A stretch of DNA of 5,426 bases, from positions 1-5,426 of the forward strand of contig CAZKTF010000244.1 of assembly GCA_964555565.1 (NCBI GenBank), read 5' to 3'. How positions within the stretch are numbered: the first letter of the stretch is position 1; every line of letters begins with the position of its first letter. The DNA is from CAZKTF01 sp964555565. Its GTDB lineage: Bacteria; Planctomycetota; JAJSAM01; JAKLKS01. Under the pieces are notes generated by a model. It was not told the origin of the DNA, did not search any database, and saw only the letters and a program-made list of their open reading frames with translations. This document shows, piece after piece, positions 1-4,901 of the stretch. Both the position numbers and the translations under genes were made by a program.

Positions 1-101
1 GGGGACGGGGGCGGCGGTCCCTCCCCGCCGCAGGACGCGGCCAGCGCCGCCGCCAGCGCGCCGGCCGCGCCCCGCCCGCTCCGCCGTCGGGGCCGTGCCA
101 T
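1..101 (-). CDS. Lipoprotein, 5' end only (partial)
   Basis: The minus strand reads from an ATG at 101 to the window edge: 33 complete codons, then the gene leaves the window. The N-terminus is a clear lipoprotein signal: a basic n-region (MARPRRRSGR), a short Ala/Leu core (ALAAALAAS) and a lipobox AAS-C with the cysteine at residue 24. A Gly-Gly-Glu-Gly-Pro-Pro linker follows, as is common just after the lipidated cysteine. A strong Shine-Dalgarno sequence, AGGAGGG, lies five bases before the ATG on the minus strand. Together the lipobox and ribosome site make the start well supported although no mature domain is visible. It is transcribed divergently from the cysteine-rich gene at 300. By the usual pathway the product would be lipidated by Lgt and anchored in the inner or outer membrane. 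Its function cannot be told from this fragment. Confidence 0.7.
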   Translation of the reverse strand, partial: MARPRRRSGRGAAGALAAALAASCGGEGPPPPS

Positions 102-116
102 CGGTCCCTCCTGGCC

Positions 117-131
117 GGGGATCCTATCCCC
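117..131. promoter_or_regulatory. Perfect dyad upstream of the lipoprotein gene
   Basis: GGGGAT-CCT-ATCCCC is a perfect inverted repeat with 6-base arms and a 3-base centre, 16 bases upstream of the lipoprotein start. On the minus strand it contains TAGGAT, a possible weak -10 element, so it could be an operator over the promoter or a hairpin in the 5' leader. No good -35 hexamer is visible at the right spacing. Short GC-rich palindromes also occur by chance in such DNA. Confidence 0.25.
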
Positions 132-256
132 CCGAGGGACTCCAGGACTCGCGCGACGCGCGTGGCGGCAAGACCCAACTGACCCCGCGCCGCCTCTGCG
201 AGCCAACCGCGGAGCCCTGGCGGCGGATGGCGCCCCGGGGGGACGGGCAGGTCGGG

Positions 257-262
257 TACAAT
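257..262 (+). promoter_or_regulatory. Candidate -10 element (TACAAT) of the plus-strand cluster
   Basis: TACAAT matches the sigma-70 -10 consensus at five of six positions and stands out in very GC-rich DNA. It lies 37 bases before the ATG at 300, which would give a 5' leader of about 30 bases containing the GAGGAGGT ribosome site. No recognisable -35 hexamer lies 16-18 bases upstream, so the promoter may be activator-dependent or use another sigma factor. It would drive the cysteine-rich, TPR and DoxX-like genes together. Confidence 0.4.
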
Positions 263-299
263 GGTTGGGTTGGCGCATCGGAGGCTCGAGGAGGTCCCC

Positions 300-515
300 A
301 TGAAGGTCGCAAGGCTTCTCGGCGTGGTCGCGGTGCTCGTGTCGGCGGCGGGGGCGGCCTGGGCGGGCGGCGGCTGCTGCGGCGCCGACTTCGGGTGCCA
401 GAACAAGTGCCCCATGGCGCAGGAGGCGAGCCAGCACCGCTCCTACGGCACCGAGTGCGAGGCGGTCTGCCGGGCGCTGGCCGACGAGGTCGAGAAGAAC
501 CTGGCGAAGGTCTGA
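300..515 (+). CDS. Small secreted six-cysteine protein with twin CX3C motif
   Basis: The product is 71 residues. The ATG at 300 is chosen over the upstream in-frame ATG at 261 because it follows a near-perfect ribosome site (GAGGAGGT about six bases before) and begins a textbook Sec signal peptide: MKVAR, a hydrophobic core to about residue 20, and an AWA cleavage site after Ala22. The mature part is about 49 residues with six cysteines: C26-C27, C33, C37, C53 and C57. The last four form CX3C-X15-CX3C, and the C-terminus (about 54-70) looks like an amphipathic helix. It is probably an exported disulfide-stabilised or metal-binding helical hairpin. I do not recognise a named family. Two exported or membrane proteins follow directly, and the next gene starts 17 bases or less after the stop, so they are probably co-transcribed. 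The gene and its export are well supported; its role is unknown. Confidence 0.75.
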   Translation: MKVARLLGVVAVLVSAAGAAWAGGGCCGADFGCQNKCPMAQEASQHRSYGTECEAVCRALADEVEKNLAKV

Positions 516-518
516 GCC

Positions 519-526
519 GGGGGGAG
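519..526 (+). promoter_or_regulatory. Ribosome binding site supporting a CTG start at 533
   Basis: GGGGGGAG lies six bases before the CTG at 533 and directly after the stop of the preceding gene. No ATG, GTG or TTG is available in frame between that stop and the mature protein, so this site is the main argument for CTG initiation of the TPR protein. Translational coupling with the upstream gene is likely because the site sits only four bases past its stop codon. Confidence 0.5.
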
Positions 527-532
527 TCTCCC

Positions 533-1387
533 CTGCGGTTCCTCGCCCCGGTCGCCCTCCTCCTCGCGTCGGCGGTCGCGCGGGCCGGCGACCCCACTCC
601 CCTCGAGCGGGCCCTGGAGGCCTTCAGGAAGGGGGAGTACGGCAAGGCGGTCATGGAGGCGGAGGAGGTCCTCCCCGCGGACCCGCTCTACCCGAAGGCG
701 CGCTACCTCGTCGGCGAGGCCTCGCTCGCCATGGGCGACGGCGAGGGGGCCGAGAAGGTCTTCCGGGCCCTCCTCGCGAAGAAGCCCGACTCCGTTCCCC
801 TCCTCGTGGGGCTCGGCCGGGCCCTGACGGCCCGGAAGGACCCCGAGGGCGCGGTCGAGCACCTCCGCAAGGCCATCAAGCTCGACCCCAGGGACGTCCC
901 CGCCCGCCGCGCGCTCGGGGAGTGCCTCGCCGCCCAGAACAAGCCGGTGGACGCGCGGAAGGAGCTGGAGGCGGCGGCGAAGCTCGACCCGAAGGACCCC
1001 CTCACGGCGAGGCTCCTCGTGGAGGTCCTGGTGAGGGCGGGGGACGTCGGGACCGCAGCCCAGGCCGCCGAGGCCCACCAGAAGGCGGACCCGAAGGGCG
1101 CCATGGGGGACTTCCTCCGCGCCCTCGTCCACGACCGCAACGGGAACGCGAAGGAGGCCATCGCCGGCTACGAGGCGGCCCTCGCCAAGGACCCGAAGTT
1201 CCTCGACGCCCACAAGAACCTCGCCATCCTCTGCATCGCCGACAACCCGCTCTACCGGGACAAGGAGCGGACGGACAAGGCCCTCGCGCACTTCGCGAAG
1301 TACTTCGAACTCGGGGGGACGGACGAGGACCTGAAGAAGGTCTACGAGAAGATGAAGGCCTTCCTCGCCGCGCAGACCGGGAAGTAG
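533..1387 (+). CDS. Secreted tetratricopeptide-repeat (TPR) protein, probable CTG start
   Basis: From the CTG at 533 the product is 284 residues. Residues 1-18 (RFLAPVALLLASAVARA after the initiator) form a signal peptide with ARA cleavage before Gly19. The mature protein is almost wholly TPR: units of exactly 34 residues begin near 54, 88, 122, 156 and 190. An N-terminal unit covers about 20-53, and a last unit (224-265) carries an eight-residue insertion; a capping helix ends at 284. Typical TPR positions are seen, such as A8/G8, A20 and the LDP turns (KLDPRD, KLDPKD, AKDPKF). TPR arrays are protein-binding scaffolds, so this is probably a periplasmic adaptor. The first in-frame ATG (653, residue 41) would remove the signal peptide and half of the first repeat, so it is unlikely. 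A CTG at 512 overlapping the upstream stop is a second possible start. The DoxX-like gene follows after 34 bases in the same operon. Confidence 0.85.
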   Translation: MRFLAPVALLLASAVARAGDPTPLERALEAFRKGEYGKAVMEAEEVLPADPLYPKARYLVGEASLAMGDGEGAEKVFRALLAKKPDSVPLLVGLGRALTARKDPEGAVEHLRKAIKLDPRDVPARRALGECLAAQNKPVDARKELEAAAKLDPKDPLTARLLVEVLVRAGDVGTAAQAAEAHQKADPKGAMGDFLRALVHDRNGNAKEAIAGYEAALAKDPKFLDAHKNLAILCIADNPLYRDKERTDKALAHFAKYFELGGTDEDLKKVYEKMKAFLAAQTGK

Positions 1388-1421
1388 GACCGGGGCCGAC
1401 CCGCGCGGAGGGACCCGGGCC

Positions 1422-1946
1422 ATGCGCATCCACGAGGCCTCCTGGCGGGACCTGGACCTGGCCCTGGTGCGCTGGATGGCGCGCCGCGGGCCCCTGCTCC
1501 TCCGTCTCAGCCTCGGGACGGTGTTCCTCTGGTTCGGGGCGCTCAAGTTCTTCCCCGACCTGAGCCCCGCCCAGGACCTGGCCGCGCGCACCATCGGCGC
1601 CCTCACCGGGGGCCTCGTCCCTCCCGCGGTCGGCCTCCCCGTCCTCGCCGCGTGGGAGTGCGTCATCGGGCTCGGCCTCCTCGCCGGGGTCGGCCTCCGC
1701 GCGGTGCTCCTCCTCCTCTGGGTCCAGATGCTCGGCACCCTCACGCCCCTCTTCCTCTTCCCGGGCGAGGCCTTCACCCGCGTCCCCTTCGCCCCCACGC
1801 TCGAGGGCCAGTACATCATCAAGAACCTCGTTCTCGTGAGCGCCGGCCTCGTCGTGGGCGCCACCGTCCGCGGGGGCCGGATGGTGCCCGAACCGTCGCG
1901 CGACGAAGCCCCGGCCGTCCCTCCCCGGCCTATCCGGCCGACTTGA
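1422..1946 (+). CDS. DoxX-like family inner-membrane protein
   Basis: The product is 174 residues. The ATG follows GGAGGG (1407-1412) at nine-base spacing. Four hydrophobic helices are visible at about 24-43, 71-89, 92-112 and 132-148, the usual four-helix DoxX layout and size. Recognisable family-like stretches are LGTVFLWFGALKFFP (31-45), AAWECVIGLGLL (76-87) and PTLEGQYIIKNLVLVSAGL (125-143). The last 25 residues are Pro/Arg-rich and probably disordered. DoxX relatives include a subunit of archaeal thiosulfate:quinone oxidoreductase and actinobacterial proteins linked to thiol stress, but most members have no known activity. No redox-cysteine pair is visible; the only cysteine is C80. It is the third gene of the cluster after two exported proteins, which fits an envelope function. 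Its 3' end overlaps the convergent DUF72 gene by 17 bases. Confidence 0.85.
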   Translation: MRIHEASWRDLDLALVRWMARRGPLLLRLSLGTVFLWFGALKFFPDLSPAQDLAARTIGALTGGLVPPAVGLPVLAAWECVIGLGLLAGVGLRAVLLLLWVQMLGTLTPLFLFPGEAFTRVPFAPTLEGQYIIKNLVLVSAGLVVGATVRGGRMVPEPSRDEAPAVPPRPIRPT

Positions 1947-2763
1947 CCGCCGCCGCCAGCGCGTCGATGGTCGCCGGGGCGTAGCCCGCGTAGTGGTTGT
2001 TGGCGTAGGCGAAGACCTCGGGCACCCGGTCGAGGAGGGATCGGAGCAGGGCCTCCCAGCGGGACAGCCGCGGCCCCTGGTCGAGGACCAGGCCCTCGAA
2101 GCTCTTCGCCTTCGCCTCCACGGCGTGGCGGTCCCCGATGAGGCGGCAGTAGACGAAGTCCGCGGTCGCGAGGTCCAGCGCCCCGGCGAGGTCCGCCGGA
2201 TGCGGCATGGAAGCGATGTCCGCGAGCACGAGCGCGGCCCCGTGGCGCCGGAGCGTGTCCAGGAGGGGCCCGGCCAGCCACGCCCGGTTCCGGACCTCCA
2301 CCGCGTACCGGAACCCCCCCGGGAGCCCCTCGAGGAAGCCCTCCAGCCGCGCGAGGAACGGCTCCGGGGAGCGGAAGGCGGCCGCGCTGAAGTAGGGGAA
2401 CTGGAGGACCAGCGGACCGCACTTGCGCCCGAGGAGCCCCATCGCCTCGAGGAAGCGGTCCACGTCCTCCCCCGCGTGCTCCCGGGAGAGGACCCGCCCC
2501 GGGTCGGGCCTGGGCCCCTCGCCCCCGTGGACCACGGACCGCGGGAACTTCGCGCTGAGGAGGAACCCCTCCGGCGTCTTCCGGTCCCAGCCTTCCACGA
2601 GGCGCCGGTCCGGCACCCGGTAGTAGGTCACGTCCGCCTCCACCGTCCCGTAGCGTGTCGCGTAGAACCCGAGGTACTCCGCGGGCCTCATCCCCGGCGG
2701 GTAGAACGCCTTCTCCCACCCCGCCGCCGTCCAGCTCGAGGTCCCGTAGCGGAAGGTGCCCAT
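1930..2763 (-). CDS. DUF72 family protein (YecE-like)
   Basis: The product is 277 residues, a normal DUF72 length. Family hallmarks appear in order: YGTSSW (6-11), FYPPG (20-24), the YATRYGTVEADVTYYRVP block (34-51) with Glu42, KFPRSVVH (72-79), GPLVLQFP (116-123), YAVEVRNRAW (153-162), YCRLIGDR (205-212) and FAYANNHYAGYAP (251-263). DUF72 proteins are soluble TIM-barrel-like proteins. The conserved acidic and aromatic residues suggest a catalytic or nucleic-acid/metal-binding pocket, but no activity is firmly established. The start is the ATG at 2763, immediately before MGTFRYGTSSW, where the family usually begins. There is no strong ribosome site, only GGA four bases before. The stop of the upstream glycosyltransferase is 11 bases away, so translation is probably coupled. 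Its 3' end overlaps the convergent DoxX-like gene. Confidence 0.93.
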   Translation of the reverse strand: MGTFRYGTSSWTAAGWEKAFYPPGMRPAEYLGFYATRYGTVEADVTYYRVPDRRLVEGWDRKTPEGFLLSAKFPRSVVHGGEGPRPDPGRVLSREHAGEDVDRFLEAMGLLGRKCGPLVLQFPYFSAAAFRSPEPFLARLEGFLEGLPGGFRYAVEVRNRAWLAGPLLDTLRRHGAALVLADIASMPHPADLAGALDLATADFVYCRLIGDRHAVEAKAKSFEGLVLDQGPRLSRWEALLRSLLDRVPEVFAYANNHYAGYAPATIDALAAAVKSAG

Positions 2764-2774
2764 GGATCCGCGCG

Positions 2775-4286
2775 TCAGGGCGGAAGGATCCGGAACAGCC
2801 CGGGACCGTGCGGCCGGCCCTGCACCCGCACCATCCGCAGCGCCGCGAGGCGGGGACGCCCCTCCAGGGCGTCCGCGTCCGTCGCCAGGAGGAACTCCGC
2901 GCCCGGCGCCGCCGCCAGCATCGCCTCGAGGGGGGTGCCCTCGGGGAACCCCCAGGTCCGCGAGTCGGAGTAGAGGTGTGACAGCGCCAGCGTGTTCTGC
3001 CGGAGCGCGCCCCGGGTGATGAGGCCGCGGTGCCGGATCTCCTCGCGGAACGGGAACAGGAGATGGTCCACCTCGGGCACGCCGCTGGCGAAGCGCGCGT
3101 CGTACGCGGCCATCGCGAACAGGCTGCCGACCAGCGGGATCGCCAGCAGCCCGCGTCGGAGGGTCGGGGCGAGGAAGTCCATGAACGACGCGAACCCGAT
3201 GCCGACGACCATGAACAGCGGCGGGTAGGCGGGGAGCAGGTACCACGGGAGCTTGGAGGCCGCCAGGCTGAACGCGGCGTAGTGGAAGGCCACCGTGGCG
3301 ACCCCCAGGGCCGCCGCCTGGAACGCCGGTTCCCGGAGCAGCGCCGCGCGGGCGCCTCCCCGCTGCCGGAGAGCGGCGATCGCCACCGCCGCCGCCGCGA
3401 GGAGGGCCGCGAACACCCACCACCCGAGGTGCCCCATGGCCCGGTCGAGGTAGTAGAACGCCCCTCCGGAGTGCTCCTCGAGTACCGTGAGGCCCCGGTC
3501 CAGGATGTCGTGGCCGATCATCAGGCGGAGGTAGTGGTCCGGGTAGAGCAGGTCGCGGGCCAGCAGCCAGGGCAGTACCAGGGCGAGCGCCAGGGCCCCG
3601 CCCGCCGCGAGCCGGCGGTCGAGGAGGTTCTTCCGGACCGGGCGCATCAGGAACGCGATGGCCGCGGTGCCCAGCGGCAGCAGGCCCACGAGCGACTTGG
3701 TCATGAAGCCGAGGCCGAGCGCCGCGCCCAGGACGAGGAGCCAGGCCGGCCGCTCCTCGAGGAACGCGAACCAGGCCGCCACGAAGGCCAGCGTGGTGAA
3801 CGCGGCGAGCGCCACGTCCACGTCGGCGCTGAGGATCGCGTGGAAGCCGTGGAACCCCGTCGCGGTGACGAGGCCCAGCCCCGCCGCCGCGGCCGCGAAC
3901 CGATCCCGGGTCACGTGGACGACGAAGTGGTAGACCAGGGCGGCCGTGGCGAGGCCGAACAGGATCGAGGGCAGGCGCGCCGCCAGCTCGGAGTAGCCGA
4001 AGGTCCGGAACGCCGCGGCCAGGATCCAGGGGAACAGCGGCGGCTTGAGGTTGTAGTGGTCGAGCGCGCCGTCGAAGCGGAGCGCGATCCAGTCCCCGCT
4101 GCGGAGCATCTCGTGCGCGTTGAGGACGTTCCGGGACTCGTCCCACTCCACGAGGGGGAGCCCGGAGGCGCGGACCGCCAGGTAGGCGAAGTAGGCGGCG
4201 AGGAGGGCGTAGAACGGGAGGTGCGCGACCGCGCCCCGCGCGCTCCCGGGAGCGTCGGTCCCGTCGAAGGGCCGGGGGCGCGTCAC
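2775..4286 (-). CDS. ArnT/GT39-like membrane glycosyltransferase (PMT family)
   Basis: From a GTG at 4286 the product is 503 residues. The first periplasmic loop has the family signature: VEWDES (46-51) with the acidic pair Asp49-Glu50, AHEMLRSGDW (57-66), YNLKPPLFPW (78-87) and GYSELAARLPS (97-107). A second acidic motif, SADVD, lies at 153-157, and SKLPWYLLPAYPPL at 344-357 is the typical later-loop motif. About eleven to twelve membrane helices can be drawn (first at about 23-39, last at about 378-396), followed by a soluble C-terminal part of about 105 residues. Relatives (ArnT, PMT and many uncharacterised members) move a sugar from a polyprenyl-phosphate donor to lipid A, protein or other acceptors on the periplasmic side; the acceptor here is unknown. 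The GTG has no clear ribosome site but overlaps the stop of a tiny upstream ORF (GTGA), so coupling may set initiation. The upstream in-frame sequence is Arg-rich and not protein-like. DUF72 follows after 11 bases. Confidence 0.92.
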   Translation of the reverse strand: MTRPRPFDGTDAPGSARGAVAHLPFYALLAAYFAYLAVRASGLPLVEWDESRNVLNAHEMLRSGDWIALRFDGALDHYNLKPPLFPWILAAAFRTFGYSELAARLPSILFGLATAALVYHFVVHVTRDRFAAAAAGLGLVTATGFHGFHAILSADVDVALAAFTTLAFVAAWFAFLEERPAWLLVLGAALGLGFMTKSLVGLLPLGTAAIAFLMRPVRKNLLDRRLAAGGALALALVLPWLLARDLLYPDHYLRLMIGHDILDRGLTVLEEHSGGAFYYLDRAMGHLGWWVFAALLAAAAVAIAALRQRGGARAALLREPAFQAAALGVATVAFHYAAFSLAASKLPWYLLPAYPPLFMVVGIGFASFMDFLAPTLRRGLLAIPLVGSLFAMAAYDARFASGVPEVDHLLFPFREEIRHRGLITRGALRQNTLALSHLYSDSRTWGFPEGTPLEAMLAAAPGAEFLLATDADALEGRPRLAALRMVRVQGRPHGPGLFRILPP

Positions 4287-4378
4287 GGCGCGGGCGGGCT
4301 CGACGATTCCCGTCCGGCGCTCGAGACGCCGGCGCCGGCGACCGTCTCCGTTCCTCCGGGGGCCGGGCCGAGCCTCAC
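4283..4378 (-). CDS. Tiny candidate ORF (31 aa) overlapping the glycosyltransferase start
   Basis: A GTG at 4378 opens 31 codons (MRLGPAPGG... ending ESSSPPAP) whose TGA overlaps the glycosyltransferase GTG as GTGA. AGGAGG lies four bases before the start. The composition is Gly/Ser/Ala/Pro-rich with no recognisable domain and no membrane segment. It could be a leader ORF whose translation delivers ribosomes to the glycosyltransferase, which lacks its own ribosome site. It could equally be chance in GC-rich DNA. A 6-base inverted repeat with a 7-base loop (4314-4332) lies inside it. Confidence 0.2.
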   Translation of the reverse strand: MRLGPAPGGTETVAGAGVSSAGRESSSPPAP

Positions 4379-4485
4379 CGCGCCTCCTCTCGTTCCGGCG
4401 AGTCGTCGGCCATGGACCCTGTCCCGGTCTCCGGCGGCGGTCCGGAAGGGGACCTCGGCACGATGACCGTCGCCGGGACCGCCAC
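4375..4485 (-). CDS. Tiny candidate ORF (36 aa) upstream of the glycosyltransferase
   Basis: A GTG at 4485 preceded by GGGGAGG (4491-4497, five-base spacer) opens 36 codons: a Val/Pro-rich beginning (MAVPATVIVPRSPSG) and an acidic end (MADDSPEREEAR). Its TGA overlaps the GTG of the next tiny ORF as GTGA. Third positions are strongly G/C as in real genes here, but in this region that says little. No domain or homologue is recognised. It is listed because the two ribosome sites and two stop-start overlaps form a consistent chain into the glycosyltransferase. Confidence 0.2.
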   Translation of the reverse strand: MAVPATVIVPRSPSGPPPETGTGSMADDSPEREEAR

Positions 4486-4615
4486 CGGGTCCTCCCCGGG
4501 CTCGTGACGCGCCTGATCCCCGACCCGACCCCTTGTACCCCCGGAAGGGCCCGAATCGCTCGGCCTGCCTCGGCCGCGATCGCGGGTGTGCTCCCGGACG
4601 CAACCCGCCGGGGGA

Positions 4616-4631
4616 CCCTCGTTTCAGAGGG
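4616..4631 (-). terminator. Hairpin just downstream of the tRNA-like element
   Basis: On the minus strand CCCTC-TGAAAC-GAGGG forms a 5-bp stem with a 6-base loop, starting seven bases past the tRNA-like CCA. It has no following U-run (TCCCCC follows), so it is at best a weak terminator or processing signal for a transcript of the tRNA-like element. Confidence 0.2.
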
Positions 4632-4638
4632 AGGAGCG

Positions 4639-4713
4639 TGGCAAGGCCGAGGGTACTCGAACCCCCGACATCCGGATCGACAGTCCGGCAGGGGTAGTGC
4701 CACGGGCGGCCCA
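4639..4713 (-). tRNA. Degenerate tRNA-Asp(GUC)-like element without a normal D-arm
   Basis: On the minus strand the 3' two-thirds reads as a tRNA. The anticodon arm CCGGA-CTGTCGA-TCCGG (4688-4672) has a perfect 5-bp stem, U33 and anticodon GUC. A 5-base variable loop, ATGTC, follows. The T-arm GGGGG-TTCGAGT-ACCCT (4666-4650) has the invariant TTCGA. Then come CGGCCTT, G73 (the Asp discriminator) and an encoded CCA (4641-4639). TGGGCCG (4713-4707) could pair with CGGCCTT at six of seven positions, giving 75 bases, a normal tRNA length. However, the 18 bases where the D-arm belongs lack U8, A14, G18-G19 and A21 and do not form a D-stem. The closing T-stem pair is G-A, and position 38 is A. It is probably a decayed tRNA or a tRNA 3' fragment (for example an attachment-site relic); function as a tRNA is doubtful. 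Confidence 0.4.
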
Positions 4714-4884
4714 AGTTACAGCCGGGGCCAGCGTTGTAGATGCGCCCGGGCAAGTCCGGCGTGGCGTGACCCTCCGGGTGTGCATGCCTCGCGTAGTGTC
4801 TTCCATGGCGCCGCACGTCGAGCGGCAGTCGTCGTTCCTGTCGGCGGGGCTCATCACCGTCTCCCGCGGATCCGGGGGGCCGGG

Positions 4885-4893
4885 TGCTAGCAT
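4885..4893 (+). promoter_or_regulatory. Candidate extended -10 element next to the YgiQ-family start
   Basis: TGCTAGCAT has a TGn extension plus TAGCAT (four of six -10 matches) and ends eight bases before the ATG at 4902. No ribosome site is visible before that ATG, and no -35 hexamer is seen 17 bases upstream. With this spacing, transcription would begin at or very near the ATG, as for leaderless genes. Confidence 0.3.
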
Positions 4894-4901
4894 CGCCGGC
4901 C

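Larger units (their letters stand above)
4287..4901. other. Long intergenic region between divergent genes
   Basis: These 615 bases separate the glycosyltransferase and the YgiQ-family gene. The left part (to about 4500) holds the two tiny candidate ORFs. About 4616-4713 holds the tRNA-like structure and a small hairpin just past its 3' end. About 4714-4880 is visibly less GC-rich than the genes and contains nothing I can name. Open frames that cross the whole region read through the tRNA-like element and translate to Arg/Gly/Pro-rich, non-protein-like sequence, so no ordinary gene is called. Confidence 0.6.

Noticed and set aside
95..532. Upstream extension of the TPR frame back to a GTG at 95
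   Set aside because: It would overlap the well-supported cysteine-rich gene out of frame and translates to Arg/Gly-rich, non-protein-like sequence. The signal peptide right after 533 marks the true N-terminus.
1920..1946. Terminator between the convergent genes
   Set aside because: Only a 4-bp GGCC repeat is seen and there is no U-run on either strand.
443..2719. 758-codon minus-strand open frame
   Set aside because: It lies antisense to or out of frame with the TPR, DoxX-like and DUF72 genes, all of which have clear family motifs. Its translation is Arg/Gly/Pro-rich, the usual shadow of high third-position GC.
2764..4146. Upstream extension of the DUF72 frame
   Set aside because: It is out of frame with the glycosyltransferase over the same DNA; DUF72 proteins begin at the MGTFRYGTSSW-type N-terminus seen at 2763.
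3030..4466. 478-codon plus-strand open frame opposite the glycosyltransferase
   Set aside because: Its Arg/Glu/Gln-rich translation has no domain and mirrors the codons of the glycosyltransferase, which carries full family motifs.
4412..4507. 31-codon plus-strand ORF starting MDPVPVSGGG
   Set aside because: No ribosome site, no domain, and it lies opposite the tiny ORFs on the minus strand; nothing supports expression.
4639..4713. tmRNA 3' end
   Set aside because: The T-arm and CCA would fit, but a complete anticodon hairpin sits next to the variable loop, which tmRNA lacks, and no tag-peptide frame or pseudoknots are apparent.
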